Shown: positions 16,666 through 26,720 of the stretch, in pieces
How positions within the stretch are numbered: the first letter of the stretch is position 1
How the letters are laid out: each line of letters begins with the position of its first letter
Source: Ureibacillus endophyticus
Lineage (GTDB): Bacteria; Bacillota; Bacilli; Bacillales_A; Planococcaceae
Direction: 5' to 3'
NCBI RefSeq assembly: GCF_003628435.1
Contig: NZ_RBZN01000003.1
Location: 1-64,000 of the forward strand
DNA: 64,000 nucleotides
Notes under the pieces: model-generated
Told to the model about the DNA's origin: nothing
Databases searched by the model: none
What the model saw: only the letters and a program-made list of their open reading frames with translations
Made by a program: the position numbers and the translations under genes

Positions 16666-16862
16666 TTATTATGACCCTCTTTCTATGATGAACAGACAAA
16701 TCTTATCGAAAAAGTGGGATAAAGTAAATAAGTTTCTAAATCAATTAGAGGGTGTAATATTTTTGTAATAAAAGATAAAAAAATTTATTATTCAAATTTT
16801 AAGTAACATTTATTCCCATAAATGAGATTAAAAATCAATAATACTTTTATACTAATTTATAC

Positions 16863-16877
16863 AATTTTCTGATAATT
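16863..16877. promoter_or_regulatory. CodY-like box
   Basis: AATTTTCTGATAATT differs at one position from the CodY consensus AATTTTCWGAAAATT. It lies in the long divergent region between the TSUP gene and oppA copy 1. Confidence 0.5.
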
Positions 16878-17036
16878 TATGAGATATTGATATAATAATA
16901 ACTACTTAAAATATAGTATTTAATCGCTTTAGTATATTAGCAATTTAAATCGATAGTTAGATAAAATGCTACTATATCAAGGAATTATATTAATATAGAG
17001 AATACTGAAAATTTTCGTAGAAAAGTAAATTTTTAG

Positions 17037-17094
17037 TTTATTTGTGAAATTTTTTTTGCTATGATGATGTTGTTAATCCTATTTTCAGAAAATA
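17037..17094 (+). promoter_or_regulatory. Promoter and CodY-like box of opp operon 1
   Basis: A -35-like TTTATT (17037-17042) and a TATGAT -10 (17060-17065) are 17 bp apart. A symmetrical CodY-like box matching 13 of 15 consensus bases, core ATTTTCAGAAAAT, is at 17080-17094 just after the expected start point. The second opp operon has the same arrangement of TTTATT, TATAAT and downstream boxes. Confidence 0.55.
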
Positions 17095-17121
17095 GGGAAA
17101 CAAAGAAAGAGGGGGAAAAAC

Positions 17122-18774
17122 ATGAAGAAAAAGAACTGGCTTTTAATGCTAATGTTACTAACTTTAACTCTAGTATTAGCAGCTTGTAGCGGCGACAAAG
17201 AAGAGCCTGCTAAAGAAGACTCAAAAGATGGAAATGAATCTACAGAAACATCTTCAGGTCCAAAAGAACTAAATTTAGTTGTAACTTCAGAGCCACCATC
17301 AATGCACCCACAACTTGCAACTGACAGTACTTCAAACGGTGTATTAAAAAATATCTTTGAAGGATTAACAACTTATAAAAACGGTGAAGTTACTAACGCT
17401 GCTGCTGAAGATGTAAAAATCAGCGATGACCAACTGACTTATACATTCACTTTACGTGATGCTAAATGGTCAAATGGTGAACCTGTAACAGCAGAAGACT
17501 TCAAATATGCATGGATTTTTGCATTAACTCCAGAAAATGCATCTGAATATGCATCAATTCTTTACCCAATTAAAGGCGCACAAGCTTTCAATGAAGGTAA
17601 AGGTTCTGCAGAAGATGTAGGAATTAAAGTAGTAGACGAAAAAACTTTAGAAGTTACTTTAGAAAACCCAACTCCATACTTCTTAGAATTAACAGCATTT
17701 AAAACATACTATCCAATTCACAAAGCAACAGCAGAAGCAAACGAAAACTGGTTTGCTGAAGCAGGTGAAACATATGTTTCAAACGGACCATTCGTTTTAT
17801 CTGAATGGCAACATGGCGGTTCAATGACTTTAGAGAAAAATGCTAACTACTGGGATGCTGAAAATGTTGCTTTAGATAAAGTAAACATTGGTATGGTTGA
17901 ATCTGAAACAACTGCTGCAACTATGTTTGATGCAGGTGAAATTGATTTCTTAGGTACACCATTCCAAACTGTAGCATTAGATTCTATTGAGCGCTACCAA
18001 CAAGAAGGCGTTTTAAGCATTAAAGACTATGCAGCAATTTACATGTACAAGTTCAATACAACAGATAAAGTTATGTCTAATGCTAACATTCGTAAAGCAT
18101 TAACACTTGCAATTGACCGTCAAGGCTTAATTGACAACGTAACAAAAGGTGAACAATCACCTGCATTAGGTATGGTTCCAACTGCGGTTTCTGGTTTTGA
18201 AGAAGACCGTGGCTACTTCAAAGATAATGACATCGAAGAAGCGAAAAAAGCTTTAGAAGCTGGATTAAAAGAACTTGGTCTTTCTGATCCAAAAGAATTA
18301 AATATCAAATTATCATTCAATACATCTGAAGCTCACTCAGCTATCGCTCAATTTATCCAAGAGGGCTGGCGCACAAACTTAGGTATCGAAGTAACACTTG
18401 ATAACTCAGAATGGCAAGTATACCTTGATAAACTAAGTACATTAGATTACCAAATCGGTCGTTTAGGTTGGATTGCAGACTACAACGATGCTTACACATT
18501 CTTAGAAATGTATGCAACTGCTGATAACGGTAACAACGATACAGGTTGGGAAAACCCAGAATACAAATCTCTTATTGAGCAATCAAATAAGGAAACAGAC
18601 CCTGCTAAACGTTTAGATTTATTAAAACAAGCAGAGGCAATTTTAATGACAGAATTTCCTGTAGCACCTATCTATTACTATACAAACCTATCTGTTAAGA
18701 AAGATTACGTTGAAGGTATGGAACAAGATATCCTTGGTCATATCTACTTAAAATATGTAGACATTAAAAAGTAA
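17122..18774 (+). CDS. oppA: Oligopeptide-binding lipoprotein OppA, copy 1
   Basis: A 550-residue extracytoplasmic binding protein of the OppA/DppA family. The signal peptide ends at lipobox LAAC (Cys22), then a Glu/Ser/Lys-rich linker, then the bilobed domain with the typical TFTLRDAKWSNGEPVTAEDF and the C-terminal WIADYNDAYTFLEMY. It captures peptides and delivers them to OppBC. GAGGGGG precedes the ATG. It is followed by a hairpin that probably trims read-through, giving excess binding protein over permease. The paralogue at 23097 is similar along its whole length. Confidence 0.92.
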   Translation: MKKKNWLLMLMLLTLTLVLAACSGDKEEPAKEDSKDGNESTETSSGPKELNLVVTSEPPSMHPQLATDSTSNGVLKNIFEGLTTYKNGEVTNAAAEDVKISDDQLTYTFTLRDAKWSNGEPVTAEDFKYAWIFALTPENASEYASILYPIKGAQAFNEGKGSAEDVGIKVVDEKTLEVTLENPTPYFLELTAFKTYYPIHKATAEANENWFAEAGETYVSNGPFVLSEWQHGGSMTLEKNANYWDAENVALDKVNIGMVESETTAATMFDAGEIDFLGTPFQTVALDSIERYQQEGVLSIKDYAAIYMYKFNTTDKVMSNANIRKALTLAIDRQGLIDNVTKGEQSPALGMVPTAVSGFEEDRGYFKDNDIEEAKKALEAGLKELGLSDPKELNIKLSFNTSEAHSAIAQFIQEGWRTNLGIEVTLDNSEWQVYLDKLSTLDYQIGRLGWIADYNDAYTFLEMYATADNGNNDTGWENPEYKSLIEQSNKETDPAKRLDLLKQAEAILMTEFPVAPIYYYTNLSVKKDYVEGMEQDILGHIYLKYVDIKK

Positions 18775-18803
18775 TCTATTAACTAAAAAAAGGTTATGAT
18801 CTT

Positions 18804-18848
18804 AAGGCTGCATATATCGAGTAAATCGATCTATCGCAGCCTTTTTTA
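18804..18848 (+). terminator. Intra-operon terminator between oppA and oppB, copy 1
   Basis: AAGGCTGC and GCAGCCTT bracket a second small palindrome (ATCGA-GTAAA-TCGAT) and are followed by a T-run. The same device is found after oppA copy 2. Such attenuators usually set a high oppA to oppBCDF ratio. Confidence 0.75.
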
Positions 18849-18884
18849 CGATTAATATTAATAGAAAGAGGAGGGGTCTAAAGT

Positions 18885-19814
18885 ATGCTTAAGTATATTT
18901 TTAAAAGATTAGTTTATATTCTCATTGCTCTCTATATTATTGTCACTGCTACATTCTTTTTAATGAAGTTAGCACCAGGTAGTCCATTTGCAAGTGAACG
19001 TGCTTTTCCACCGCAAATAGAAGAACAATTGAATGCGAAATATGGATTGGATAATCCGTGGTATATCCAATATAAGGATTATTTAATTGACACAATCAGC
19101 TTTGATTTTGGTGAGTCCATGAAATACAAAGGACGTTCAACAAATGATATTATTTCAGAAAGTTTCCCAATTTCCTTAAGTTTAGGTATTGAAGCCATGA
19201 TTTTATCTATTGGAATGGGTATTTTATTGGGTGTAATTGCGGCACTTTACCATAATCGTGCTATAGATTATATTTCATCTACTATTGCAGTACTAGGGAT
19301 ATCGGTACCTTCATTTATTTTAGCAGGACTGATGCAATACTTTTTAGCCTTTAAATTAGGTTTATTCCCGGTTAGTGGATGGAAAGGCTTTATTTATAGT
19401 ATTCTACCTGCTTTTGCAATCGCTATCACACATGCAGGGTTTATTGCAAAATTAACAAGAGCAAGTATGTTAGAGCAAAAGAATAGTGATTATGTCAAGA
19501 TGGCAAGGGCGAAAGGACTTGGTAAGTGGACAGTAGTATTCCGACATACATTGCGAAATGCATTATTACCGGTTGTTACATATTTAGGACCACTATCAGC
19601 TGGAGTTGTAACAGGAAGTTTCATCATCGAGCAAATCTTTGCAATTCCTGGTTTAGGTAAGCATTTCGTTACTAGTATCACTAACCGTGATTACACTGTT
19701 ATTATGGGAACTACAGTCTTTTATTCAATTATTCTTTTATTTGCAGTACTAATCGTAGATATTTTATATAGTGTCATTGATCCACGTATTAAATTGAAAG
19801 GAGCGAAAAAATGA
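18885..19814 (+). CDS. oppB: Oligopeptide ABC permease OppB, copy 1
   Basis: A 309-residue inner-membrane permease with six helices and the binding-protein-dependent transport signature ([20 protein letters not shown]) that contacts the ATPase. The start [19 protein letters not shown] is typical of OppB/DppB. GAGGAGGGG lies before the ATG. It ends 4 bp inside the oppC start. The paralogue at 24841 is near-identical in protein sequence. Confidence 0.92.
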   Translation: MLKYIFKRLVYILIALYIIVTATFFLMKLAPGSPFASERAFPPQIEEQLNAKYGLDNPWYIQYKDYLIDTISFDFGESMKYKGRSTNDIISESFPISLSLGIEAMILSIGMGILLGVIAALYHNRAIDYISSTIAVLGISVPSFILAGLMQYFLAFKLGLFPVSGWKGFIYSILPAFAIAITHAGFIAKLTRASMLEQKNSDYVKMARAKGLGKWTVVFRHTLRNALLPVVTYLGPLSAGVVTGSFIIEQIFAIPGLGKHFVTSITNRDYTVIMGTTVFYSIILLFAVLIVDILYSVIDPRIKLKGAKK

Positions 19815-20743
19815 TGGTAACAAAACAACATGATAAGATTTCACCTGAAATGTTTGAAATTGTAGGAACTCGCACCGAAGAAAATGAAAAACTTGCTGCT
19901 AAATCTGTATCGTTTTGGAAAGAAGTGTTTCTACGATTCCGACAAAATAAACTTGCGATAGTTGGAATAGTCATTTTAGCAATCATTGCGTTAATGGCCA
20001 TCTTTGTTCCTTTCTTATCACCTTACAGTTATCGAGAACAGTTAGGTATATATAATGCACCACCATCTGCTAGTCACTGGTTTGGTACAGATGATCTAGG
20101 ACGTGACATTTTTGTGCGTGTATGGGTAGGGGCGCGTATTTCTTTATTTATTGGTATAACAGCTGCCGTTATTGATTTAATCATCGGTGTTCTTTGGGGA
20201 AGTATCTCAGGTCTTGCGGGTGGACGTGTAGATAACATTATGATGCGTATCGCGGATGTTCTTTCTGCAGTACCGTATTTACTTGTTGTTATTATTCTAC
20301 TTGTAGTATTAGAGCCAGGTTTATTACCAATGATTATTGCTTTATCTATTACAGGATGGATTAATATGGCTCGTATTGTTCGTGGGGAAGTTTTATCGAT
20401 TAAAAACCAAGAGTATGTATTAGCTGCTAGAACTCTTGGTGCAAATACATGGCATTTAATTAAAAAGCATCTTATTCCAAATGCATTGGGTGCAATTTTA
20501 GTAACGATGACATTAACGATTCCTTCAGCGATTTTCACAGAGTCGTTTTTAAGTTACTTAGGGTTAGGGGTACCACAACCTACAGCAAGTTGGGGAACAA
20601 TGGCTTCTGAAGGGAACAAAGCATTAACTTCAGCACCTTGGCGTTTATTATTCCCAGCATTGTTTATTTCACTAACGATTTTCGCATTTAATGCGGTTGG
20701 TGACGGCTTACGAGATGCACTTGATCCGAAATTACGTAAATAA
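19811..20743 (+). CDS. oppC: Oligopeptide ABC permease OppC, copy 1
   Basis: A 310-residue permease partner of OppB. It has an N-terminal cytoplasmic extension, then helices, with [20 protein letters not shown] in the family-specific segment and the ATPase-contact loop [20 protein letters not shown]. The ATG overlaps the end of oppB by 4 bp, implying translational coupling. Confidence 0.92.
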   Translation: MMVTKQHDKISPEMFEIVGTRTEENEKLAAKSVSFWKEVFLRFRQNKLAIVGIVILAIIALMAIFVPFLSPYSYREQLGIYNAPPSASHWFGTDDLGRDIFVRVWVGARISLFIGITAAVIDLIIGVLWGSISGLAGGRVDNIMMRIADVLSAVPYLLVVIILLVVLEPGLLPMIIALSITGWINMARIVRGEVLSIKNQEYVLAARTLGANTWHLIKKHLIPNALGAILVTMTLTIPSAIFTESFLSYLGLGVPQPTASWGTMASEGNKALTSAPWRLLFPALFISLTIFAFNAVGDGLRDALDPKLRK

Positions 20744-20757
20744 AAGAGGTGAATAAG

Positions 20758-21810
20758 ATGCGTAAAAAATTGCTAGAAGTAAAAGATTTGAAGATAAACT
20801 TTAAAACATATGCAGGCATTGTACAAGCTGTTCGTGGAGTGAACTTTGATTTATATGAAGGCGAAACCTTAGCGATTGTAGGGGAGTCTGGTTCAGGAAA
20901 AAGTGTTACGAGTAATGCGATTATGAAACTGATACCACAGCCACCTGGTATTTATGCGGAGGGTCAAATTTTATTTGATGGAAAAGATTTAGTTCCATTA
21001 AGTGAAAAGGAAATGTCAAAAGTACGTGGTAACGACATCTCAATGATATTCCAGGACCCAATGACTGCATTAAATCCAACAATGCGCGTAGGGAAGCAAA
21101 TAACGGAAGTAATTTTAAAACATACAAAGGTATCAAAAGAAGAAGCAAAAGAGCGTGCAATTAAATTATTAGAACTTGTTGGTATTCCAATGCCAGAAAA
21201 ACGTTTCCGTCAATATCCACATGAATTTAGTGGTGGGATGCGTCAACGTGTAGTAATTGCCATTGCATTAGCAGCAGATCCAAAACTATTAATTGCCGAT
21301 GAACCAACTACTGCGCTAGACGTAACAATTCAAGCGCAAATCCTAGAATTAATGAAGGATATTCAAAAGAAACGAAATACATCGATTATCTTCATTACGC
21401 ATGATTTAGGTGTTGTAGCAAACGTTGCCGACCGTGTAGCTGTTATGTATGCGGGTCAAATTGTGGAGTACGGTACAGTGAATGATATTTTCTATAATCC
21501 GAAACATCCATATACATGGGGACTACTTGGCTCCATGCCAGATTTAAAAAATAATGTAAAAGAAGCATTAAGAACTATCCCTGGTTCACCACCGGATTTA
21601 ACTCAACCACCAAAAGGGGATGCCTTTGCTCCAAGAAATGAATTTGCTTTAGCTATTGATTACGAAATGGAACCACCAATGTTTCAAGTGTCAGAAACAC
21701 ACTTTGCAAAAACATGGTTACTACATCCTGATGCCCCAAAAGTGGAAGTGCCTGAATCAATTTCACGTAGAATTGAAGGTTATTTGAAGGAGGCACAAAG
21801 AAATGGCTAA
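20758..21810 (+). CDS. oppD: Oligopeptide ABC ATPase OppD, copy 1
   Basis: A 350-residue ATPase. Walker A GESGSGKS (42-49), the Q-loop in [12 protein letters not shown], signature FSGGMRQR, Walker [13 protein letters not shown], and the C-terminal oligopeptide-transporter extension (GSPPDLTQPP). ATG 20758 follows AGAGGTGA; a GTG at 20749 is the longer option. Nucleotides 21142-21422 are almost identical to the second copy, far more so than the rest of the gene. Confidence 0.92.
   Translation: MRKKLLEVKDLKINFKTYAGIVQAVRGVNFDLYEGETLAIVGESGSGKSVTSNAIMKLIPQPPGIYAEGQILFDGKDLVPLSEKEMSKVRGNDISMIFQDPMTALNPTMRVGKQITEVILKHTKVSKEEAKERAIKLLELVGIPMPEKRFRQYPHEFSGGMRQRVVIAIALAADPKLLIADEPTTALDVTIQAQILELMKDIQKKRNTSIIFITHDLGVVANVADRVAVMYAGQIVEYGTVNDIFYNPKHPYTWGLLGSMPDLKNNVKEALRTIPGSPPDLTQPPKGDAFAPRNEFALAIDYEMEPPMFQVSETHFAKTWLLHPDAPKVEVPESISRRIEGYLKEAQRNG
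21142..21422 (+). repeat. Near-identical patch shared with oppD copy 2
   Basis: 281 bp matching 27108-27388 at all but two positions (both third codon positions), while flanking parts of the two oppD genes differ at many third positions. It spans the signature and Walker B motifs. This is the footprint expected of gene conversion between the tandem operons. Confidence 0.8.
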
Positions 21811-22711
21811 AAAATTACTTGAAGTAAAGAACTTAAAACAATACTTTGGTACTTCTAATAATCCAATCAAGGCAGTTGATGGAATAAGCTTTGATGTTTA
21901 TGAGGGTGAAACGCTAGGTTTAGTAGGTGAATCTGGTTGTGGAAAATCTACAACAGGTAGATCAATTATCCGTCTATACGACATAACAGATGGTGAAATC
22001 CTGTTTAAAGGGAAAAATATTCATGCATCTAAATCTCGCAAAGAAATAAAAGAGTTTAACCGTGAAATGCAAATGATTTTCCAAGATCCATATGCATCAT
22101 TAAACCCACGTATGACAGCAGGAGAAATTATCGCAGAAGGTTTTGATATTCACGGTCTTTATAAAAATAAAAAAGAAAGACAAGAACGGATTGCGGAATT
22201 ATTAGAAGCGGTTGGTTTAAACCGTGAACATGCAAACCGTTATGCCCATGAGTTTTCTGGTGGTCAACGTCAACGTATTGGAATTGCGCGAGCATTAAGT
22301 TTAGAACCTAGCTTCATTATTGCGGATGAACCGATTTCTGCTTTAGACGTATCGATTCAAGCTCAAGTTGTTAATCTTTTGAAGAAATTACAAAAGGAAA
22401 GAAATTTAACTTATTTATTCATTGCCCACGATTTATCGATGGTGAAATATATTAGTGATCGTATCGCGGTAATGTATCGAGGAAAAGTTGTGGAATTAGG
22501 TACATCCGATGAAATTTATAACGAACCAATTCATCCATATACAAAATCGCTTTTATCAGCGGTTCCATTACCAGATCCTCTTACGGAGAGAATGCGCCAA
22601 CGAATTCCGTATTCACATGAAGAATCGGATCAAACAGCGAAATTACATGAAGTAAGACCAGGTCATTTTGTATATGGTACTGAAGAACAAATTAAAAAGT
22701 GGAATAAATAA
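21803..22711 (+). CDS. oppF: Oligopeptide ABC ATPase OppF, copy 1
   Basis: A 302-residue ATPase partner of OppD. Walker A GESGCGKS (42-49), [12 protein letters not shown], signature FSGGQRQR, Walker [13 protein letters not shown] and the C-terminal [17 protein letters not shown]. It overlaps the end of oppD by 8 bp and is the last gene of the first operon, with a terminator 20 bp after the stop. Confidence 0.92.
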   Translation: MAKKLLEVKNLKQYFGTSNNPIKAVDGISFDVYEGETLGLVGESGCGKSTTGRSIIRLYDITDGEILFKGKNIHASKSRKEIKEFNREMQMIFQDPYASLNPRMTAGEIIAEGFDIHGLYKNKKERQERIAELLEAVGLNREHANRYAHEFSGGQRQRIGIARALSLEPSFIIADEPISALDVSIQAQVVNLLKKLQKERNLTYLFIAHDLSMVKYISDRIAVMYRGKVVELGTSDEIYNEPIHPYTKSLLSAVPLPDPLTERMRQRIPYSHEESDQTAKLHEVRPGHFVYGTEEQIKKWNK

Positions 22712-22730
22712 TGCTTAAAAGTCAATTTAA

Positions 22731-22779
22731 ACTGCACCTCAATTGTTAGGCAACTAACATGGGAGGTGCAGTTTTTTTA
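22731..22779 (+). terminator. Terminator of opp operon 1
   Basis: ACTGCACCTC pairs with GGGAGGTGCAGT and is followed by a run of seven T. Confidence 0.85.
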
Positions 22780-22964
22780 TGGAGTGATTTTACATCCCAT
22801 AATTCGAAATAATGAGAAAATTGTTAATTATTTTTTAAGTATAATTATTAGTGTTGAAATAGTATAATATTTTACATAAAATGTATTTTAAATGTAATTT
22901 ATTTACAAGTAAAAACCCTATAATATTCGGAAAATATTAATATATCAGAAAAATTTCTTTTTTG

Positions 22965-23057
22965 TTTATTTATTGCAAACTTTTTGTTAATATAATAAAT
23001 GTTAATTGTCCACTTTTCTGAAAGTTGATTTTTGCCAAGAAAAGTTTTCTGAAAAAT
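22965..23057 (+). promoter_or_regulatory. Promoter and two CodY-like boxes of opp operon 2
   Basis: TTTATT (22969-22974) and TATAAT (22991-22996) form a likely promoter with a 16-bp spacer. Two boxes each match 13 of 15 CodY consensus bases: ACTTTTCTGAAAGTT at 23012-23026 and AGTTTTCTGAAAAAT at 23043-23057. They start 31 bp apart, that is three helical turns, on the same face. They lie between the promoter and the oppA start, as in operon 1. Confidence 0.55.
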
Positions 23058-23096
23058 GGGAAATATATATTAACGAAAAATTTAGGGGGAATTTTT

Positions 23097-24734
23097 ATGA
23101 AGAAAAAGAACATTCTCCTTCTTACTCTGTTACTTGCTTTATCAGTAGTGTTAACTGCATGTAACTTTGGAGGGAAAGAAGAGGATAAGAGTGCTTCAGA
23201 GGATAAAGGTGGAGAAGGCTCAAAAGAAATTAACTTAGTTATTGCTTCTGAACCACCATCACTTCATCCTGGATTAGCTACTGATAGTACATCAGGCGTT
23301 ATTTTACAAAACGTATTTGAAGGTTTAACAACTGTAAAAGACGGTGAAGTTGTAAACGCCGCTGCAGAAGATGTAAAAATTAGTGATGATCAACTAACTT
23401 ATACATTCACTTTACGTGATGCTAAATGGTCAAATGGTGATTCTGTAACCGCTTCCGATTTTGAATATGCATGGAAATGGGCATTAAACCCTGCTAATGC
23501 ATCAGAGTATGCTTCTATTCTTTATCCAATTAAAGGCGCTCAAGCTTATAATTTAGGTGAAGGATCAGAAGAAGATTTAGGTATTAAAGTTGTTGACGAA
23601 AAAACTTTAGAAGTTACATTGGAAAATCCAACTCCATACTTCTTAGAATTAACATCATTTAAAACATACTTCCCAATTCACAAAGCAACTGCAGAAGCAA
23701 ATGATACTTGGTATGCAGAAGCTGGCGAAACTTATGTAACAAATGGTCCTTTCAAATTAACTGAATGGCAACATGGTGGTTCAGTTACTTTAGAAAAAAA
23801 CGAAAATTATTGGGATGCTGAAAATGTTGCTCTAAACAAAGTAAATATCTCAATGGTTGAGTCTGAAACAACAACTGTTACAATGTTTGACGCTGGAGAA
23901 ATTGATTTCTTAGGAGCTCCATTCGGAACAGTTGCACTTGATGCAATCGATCGTTATAACGAAGAAGGTATTTTAAATATCGAACCTTATTCTGCAATTT
24001 ACTGGTACAAGTTCAACACAACTGGTAAATACACTTCAAATGTTAACATCCGTAAAGCGTTAACTCTTGCTGTGGACCGTCAAGGCTTAATTGACAACAT
24101 TACTAAAGGTGAACAAACACCAGCTCTAGGTATGGTTCCTACTGGGGTTGCGGGATTTGAAGATTCAGAAGGATACTTCAAAGATAATGATATTGAAGGA
24201 GCAAAAGCTGCTCTTGAAGCTGGTATGAAAGAGCTTGGTATTACTGACCCAAGCCAAATTGAAATTGGTATTTCTATTAACACTAGTGAAGCTCACTCAG
24301 CTATCGCCCAACATATCCAAGAAAGCTGGGTTAAAAACTTAGGTATCAACGTTAAAATTGATAACTCAGAATGGCAAGTTTACTTAGATAAATTAACTGC
24401 TTTAGACTTTGATACTGCACGTATGGGTTGGATTGCTGACTACAACGATGCATATTCATTCTTAGAACAATTTGATTCTGCAGAAAACGGTAACAATGAT
24501 ACAGGTTGGGAAAATGCTGATTACGCTGCATTATTACAACAATCTGCAAAAGAAACTGATCCTGCAAAACGTATTGAACTGTTAAAACAAGCAGAAGCAA
24601 TTGCTATGACAGAATTCCCTGTCGCACCAATTTACTACTACACAAACCTTTCAGTTAAGAAAGATTATGTAGAAAACATGGCACCAGACCAACTTGGTAA
24701 TATTTACCTAAAATATGTTGATATTAACAAATAA
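23097..24734 (+). CDS. oppA: Oligopeptide-binding lipoprotein OppA, copy 2
   Basis: A 545-residue paralogue of the first OppA, with lipobox LTAC (Cys22) and a shorter acidic linker. The body is collinear and very similar, but with clustered changes in the substrate-binding parts (for example WKWALNPAN for WIFALTPEN, and FGTVALDAIDRYNEEG for FQTVALDSIERYQQEG), so its peptide preference may differ. AGGGGGA precedes the ATG at 23097; the longer frame upstream runs through the CodY-like boxes and is unlikely. Confidence 0.92.
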   Translation: MKKKNILLLTLLLALSVVLTACNFGGKEEDKSASEDKGGEGSKEINLVIASEPPSLHPGLATDSTSGVILQNVFEGLTTVKDGEVVNAAAEDVKISDDQLTYTFTLRDAKWSNGDSVTASDFEYAWKWALNPANASEYASILYPIKGAQAYNLGEGSEEDLGIKVVDEKTLEVTLENPTPYFLELTSFKTYFPIHKATAEANDTWYAEAGETYVTNGPFKLTEWQHGGSVTLEKNENYWDAENVALNKVNISMVESETTTVTMFDAGEIDFLGAPFGTVALDAIDRYNEEGILNIEPYSAIYWYKFNTTGKYTSNVNIRKALTLAVDRQGLIDNITKGEQTPALGMVPTGVAGFEDSEGYFKDNDIEGAKAALEAGMKELGITDPSQIEIGISINTSEAHSAIAQHIQESWVKNLGINVKIDNSEWQVYLDKLTALDFDTARMGWIADYNDAYSFLEQFDSAENGNNDTGWENADYAALLQQSAKETDPAKRIELLKQAEAIAMTEFPVAPIYYYTNLSVKKDYVENMAPDQLGNIYLKYVDINK

Positions 24735-24753
24735 TAATTAACAGCTCTGTAAT

Positions 24754-24806
24754 AGTACAAAAGCTGCTTCGATCGAGTTAACTCGATTTAGAGCAGCTTT
24801 TTGTAC
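24754..24806 (+). terminator. Intra-operon terminator between oppA and oppB, copy 2
   Basis: GTACAAAAAGCTGC-type arms pair with GCAGCTTTTTGTAC, with an inner TCGAGTTAACTCGA palindrome. Same architecture as in operon 1 although the bases differ, so the structure is conserved. Confidence 0.75.
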
Positions 24807-24840
24807 TTATTAATTTTTTTATAATAAGGAGGGGACGATT

Positions 24841-25770
24841 TTGCTAAAGTATATTTTTAAAAGATTAGTATACATTTTGATTGCTCTGTACATTATCGTA
24901 TCTGCAACATTTTTCTTAATTCAAATGGCACCTGGTAGTCCCTTTGCAAGTGAACGTGATTTTCCACCGCAAATAGAAGCGCAATTAAATGCTAAATATG
25001 GATTAGATAATCCTTGGTACGTTCAATACAAGGATTATTTAATCGATACTGTGACATTAGATTTTGGAGAATCAATGAAATATAAAGGGCGTTCAACAAA
25101 TGATATTATTGCTGAAAGTTTCCCTATTTCTTTAACTTTAGGGATTGAAGCAATGTTAATTTCAGTAGGTTTAGGAATATTAATGGGAGTTATTTCTGCA
25201 CTATACCATAATCGCTTACCAGACTATTTGTCGTCTACAATAGCAGTATTAGGTATTTCTATTCCTTCGTTTATTTTAGCAGGTTTAATGCAGTATTTCT
25301 TAGCGTTTAAGCTAGATTTATTCCCTGTAAGTGGATGGAAAGGTTTTATCTATAGTATATTACCTGCCACTGCAATCGCTATCACACACGCAGGTTTCAT
25401 TGCTAAGTTAACTCGTTCAAGCATGTTAGAACAAAGTAGCAGTGATTATGTCAAAATGGCTAGAGCAAAAGGACTTGGTAAATGGACTACAGTATTTAAA
25501 CATACATTACGAAATGCATTACTTCCGGTTGTTACATACTTAGGCCCATTAACAGCTGGGGTAGTAACAGGTAGTTTCATTATTGAACAAATTTTTGCCA
25601 TCCCAGGATTAGGAAAACACTTCGTAACAAGTATTACAAACCGTGATTATACAGTAATCATGGGTACAACTGTTTTCTATTCAATTATCCTTTTATTTGC
25701 AGTATTAATTGTAGATATTTTATACAGTGTAATTGACCCTAGAATTAAATTGAAAGGAGCGAAAAAATAA
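24841..25770 (+). CDS. oppB: Oligopeptide ABC permease OppB, copy 2
   Basis: A 309-residue permease, same length and nearly the same residues as the first copy, with [20 protein letters not shown] as the ATPase-contact loop. It starts with TTG after AAGGAGGGGACG, where copy 1 uses ATG. Its last base is the first base of oppC. Confidence 0.92.
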   Translation: MLKYIFKRLVYILIALYIIVSATFFLIQMAPGSPFASERDFPPQIEAQLNAKYGLDNPWYVQYKDYLIDTVTLDFGESMKYKGRSTNDIIAESFPISLTLGIEAMLISVGLGILMGVISALYHNRLPDYLSSTIAVLGISIPSFILAGLMQYFLAFKLDLFPVSGWKGFIYSILPATAIAITHAGFIAKLTRSSMLEQSSSDYVKMARAKGLGKWTTVFKHTLRNALLPVVTYLGPLTAGVVTGSFIIEQIFAIPGLGKHFVTSITNRDYTVIMGTTVFYSIILLFAVLIVDILYSVIDPRIKLKGAKK

Positions 25771-26705
25771 TGACACAACAACATCAACAATTTGATAAGC
25801 TTTCACCTGACATGTTTAAAGTTGTCGGTGGTCGTACAAATGAAAATGAAAAATTGGCTGATAAATCAGTGTCGTTTTGGAAAGAAGTAATGATTCGCTT
25901 CTCTCAAAATAAATTGGCGATTTTCGGTATCGTTATTCTAGCTATCGTTGTATTAATGGCGATTTTTGTACCAATATTTTCACCATATAGTTACCGTGAG
26001 CAATTAGGGATTTATAATGCCCCCCCTTCTGCAGCCCATTGGTTTGGGACAGATGATTTAGGACGTGACATTTTTGTTCGTGTATGGGTTGGGGCACGTA
26101 TTTCGTTATTTATCGGGATTACAGCAGCCATTATTGACTTAATCATCGGTGTATTATGGGGTAGTATTTCAGGTTTAGCTGGTGGACGCGTTGATAACAT
26201 TATGATGCGTATTGCCGATATCTTATCAGCTGTTCCATATCTATTAGTAGTTATTATTTTACTAGTTGTACTAGAACCAGGTTTAATCCCAATGATTATC
26301 GCTTTATCGATTACAGGTTGGGTTAACATGGCACGTATTGTTCGTGGACAAGTACTATCGATTAAAAGTCAAGAATTCGTATTAGCTGCAAGAACATTAG
26401 GAGCAGGTACAGGACATTTAATTATGCGTCACTTAGTTCCAAATGCTTTAGGAGCAATTTTAGTAACAATGACATTAACAATTCCCTCTGCGATTTTCAC
26501 AGAGTCATTCTTAAGTTATTTAGGGCTAGGAGTACCACAACCAACAGCAAGTTGGGGAACAATGGCTTCTGAGGGGAATAAAGCTTTAACTTCTGCACCA
26601 TGGCGTTTATTCTTCCCGGCATTGTTTATTTCGCTAACAATTTTCGCGTTCAATGCGGTTGGTGATGGTTTACGAGATGCATTAGACCCTAAATTACGTA
26701 AATAG
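25770..26705 (+). CDS. oppC: Oligopeptide ABC permease OppC, copy 2
   Basis: A 311-residue permease partner, collinear with the first copy and nearly identical from [12 protein letters not shown] to the end. The N-terminal 50 residues are the most diverged part. Overlapping stop and start with oppB (TAATG) suggests translational coupling. Confidence 0.92.
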   Translation: MTQQHQQFDKLSPDMFKVVGGRTNENEKLADKSVSFWKEVMIRFSQNKLAIFGIVILAIVVLMAIFVPIFSPYSYREQLGIYNAPPSAAHWFGTDDLGRDIFVRVWVGARISLFIGITAAIIDLIIGVLWGSISGLAGGRVDNIMMRIADILSAVPYLLVVIILLVVLEPGLIPMIIALSITGWVNMARIVRGQVLSIKSQEFVLAARTLGAGTGHLIMRHLVPNALGAILVTMTLTIPSAIFTESFLSYLGLGVPQPTASWGTMASEGNKALTSAPWRLFFPALFISLTIFAFNAVGDGLRDALDPKLRK

Positions 26706-26720
26706 AAGAAGGTGAAAACG

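Noticed and set aside
20074-20538. 154-codon antisense frame in oppC copy 1 and a similar one in copy 2
   Set aside because: Present in both paralogues only because the coding strand is conserved; Ile/Thr/Pro-rich shadow translation without start signals.
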